From: CAYSHJ01 sp964589725
Lineage (GTDB): Bacteria > Planctomycetota > Planctomycetia > Planctomycetales > Planctomycetaceae
Direction of reading: 5' to 3'
Assembly: GCA_964589725.1 (NCBI GenBank)
Contig: CAZPUJ010000233.1
Coordinates: 1 to 13,963 of the forward strand
Length of the DNA stretch: 13,963 nucleotides
Both the position numbers and the translations under genes were made by a program. Below, one piece after another: positions 13,373-13,963 of this stretch. The notes under the pieces were generated by a model. The model was not told the DNA's origin, did not search any database, and saw nothing but the letters and a program-made list of their open reading frames with translations. How positions within the stretch are numbered: the first letter of the stretch is position 1; each line of letters begins with the position of its first letter.

Positions 13373-13963
13373 ATGTGCGGGATTGCGGGAGCAGCTTGGT
13401 CGGCGAACGGGGAACCGCTGTCGGCCGCGACGCTCGAACGCATGATCTCGGCCATCGTGCATCGTGGCCCGGATGACGCGGGAACGTATTTCAGTGCTGA
13501 GTTCAAAGTGCCAAGTGCCGAGTGCTCAGAAATCGCCGCCGAGGCGACGCTTGGCACTCGGCACTTAGCACTCAGCACATTAGTCACTTCCTCGGCCGCC
13601 GCGCTGGGCTTCCGCCGCTTGTCGATCATCGACCTCGCCAGCGGACATCAGCCATTGGCGAACGAGGATGACTCCGTGTGGATCGTCTTCAATGGCGAGA
13701 TCTACAACTACCGCGAGTTGCGAGCCGACCTGGAAACGCGCGGACATCGCTTCCGTACCAACAGCGACACCGAGTGCATCGTGCATTTGTACGAAGACCT
13801 CGGGGCGGAGTGCGTGCAGCGACTGCGCGGCATGTTCGCGTTCGCGATTTGGGACGACCGTCGCCAGCGGTTGATGCTGGCTCGCGACCGCGTCGGCAAG
13901 AAGCCATTGTTCTATCGTTGCGAACAAGGCCGGCTGACGTTCGCCAGCGAACTGAAATCGCTG
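13373..13963 (+). CDS. asnB: Asparagine synthase (glutamine-hydrolysing) type amidotransferase, N-terminal part
   Basis: The gene runs off the right edge; 197 codons are present and the frame is open throughout. It starts at ATG 13373, with GGAG (13361-13364) 8 bases upstream. The product begins MCGIAG, so Cys2 becomes the N-terminal nucleophile of a class II glutaminase. Further motifs are HRGPDDAG (30-37), LGFRRLSIIDL (78-88), FNGEIYNYRELR (106-117), SDTE (131-134), GMFAFAIWD (153-161), LARDRVGKKPLFY (169-181) and FASELKSL (190-197). The domain releases ammonia from glutamine for a C-terminal synthetase that is outside the window. Between GTYF (37-40) and ALGFRR there are about 36 residues where E. 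coli AsnB has about 5. The extra sequence is an in-frame palindromic repeat (13494-13578). It could be a housekeeping asparagine synthetase or a polysaccharide-cluster amidotransferase; the C-terminal part would tell. Confidence 0.93.
   Translation, partial: MCGIAGAAWSANGEPLSAATLERMISAIVHRGPDDAGTYFSAEFKVPSAECSEIAAEATLGTRHLALSTLVTSSAAALGFRRLSIIDLASGHQPLANEDDSVWIVFNGEIYNYRELRADLETRGHRFRTNSDTECIVHLYEDLGAECVQRLRGMFAFAIWDDRRQRLMLARDRVGKKPLFYRCEQGRLTFASELKSL
13494..13578. repeat. In-frame palindromic heptamer element within asnB
   Basis: The arms 13494-13522 and 13550-13578 are reverse complements at 25 of 29 positions. Each arm is an array of heptamers with consensus GTGCYRA. On the plus strand these are GTGCTGA, GTTCAAA, GTGCCAA, GTGCCGA and GTGCTCA (13494-13528). 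On the minus strand reading from 13578 they are GTGCTGA, GTGCTAA, GTGCCGA and GTGCCAA. An inner hairpin TCGCC-GCCGA-GGCGA (13533-13547) fills the centre. The whole element is translated in frame as part of the asnB glutaminase domain (residues 41-69). Confidence 0.88.

Noticed and set aside
13153..13476. Plus-strand 107-codon frame starting in the tandem repeat
   Set aside because: It overlaps the start of asnB in another frame and its translation has no protein-like pattern.
13494..13578. CRISPR array or phage attachment site as explanation of the asnB repeat
   Set aside because: The units are 7 bp without unique spacers, are arranged as a palindrome, and no cas, integrase or tRNA gene is nearby.

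Overview
The window looks like a chromosomal segment of a planctomycete. The evidence is a high-GC sequence, an FHA/zinc-ribbon/Ser-Thr kinase, the futalosine (menaquinone) genes mqnA and mqnC, a NatA-type ABC ATPase followed by an ABC-2 permease fused to a CPBP protease, two proteins resembling planctomycete-conserved hypotheticals, and many palindromic REP-like elements. This assignment comes from protein style, not from a search. No tRNA, rRNA, CRISPR array, transposase or phage gene was seen.

Layout. (1) 1-2058, plus strand: the last codons of a possible upstream gene, an unrecognised 137-aa protein, and 19 bp later a 506-aa FHA / double zinc-ribbon / protein kinase; probably one signalling operon continuing to the left. 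(2) 2115-3428, minus strand: homoserine dehydrogenase with a C-terminal ACT domain, convergent with the kinase. (3) 3429-3747: a 319-bp divergent spacer with a REP-like hairpin and a plausible promoter for mqnA. (4) 3748-5830, plus strand: mqnA and mqnC overlapping by 32 bp; mqnC appears to start at TTG behind a strong Shine-Dalgarno sequence lying inside mqnA. (5) 5831-6049: spacer filled mainly by a three-hairpin repeat. (6) 6050-9389, plus strand: NatA-like ATPase and NatB-like permease-CPBP fusion. (7) 9531-10832: metal-dependent amidohydrolase, possibly the aminodeoxyfutalosine deaminase of the same menaquinone route. (8) 10923-12845: 640-aa unrecognised protein. (9) 12867-13115, minus strand: 82-aa protein. 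(10) 13373-13963, plus strand: N-terminal glutaminase domain of an AsnB-type amidotransferase, running off the edge.

Functionally, MqnA makes 3-enolpyruvyl-benzoate from chorismate and MqnC cyclises dehypoxanthine futalosine. MqnE, MqnB and MqnD are not in the window. The kinase, Hom, transporter and AsnB have no visible pathway link to these genes.

The most unusual signal is repetitive DNA carried in frame inside genes. The asnB glutaminase domain contains an 85-bp palindrome built of heptamer units (consensus GTGCYRA, several copies on each strand), which is translated as an extra loop of about 30 residues. The amidohydrolase carries a smaller duplicated stretch (FPSLQ twice) plus a G-rich hairpin arm. 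A different three-hairpin element upstream of the ABC ATPase is open in phase with that gene. Together they suggest that palindromic elements enter, or are tolerated in, coding sequence in this genome, comparable in principle to Rickettsia palindromic elements.
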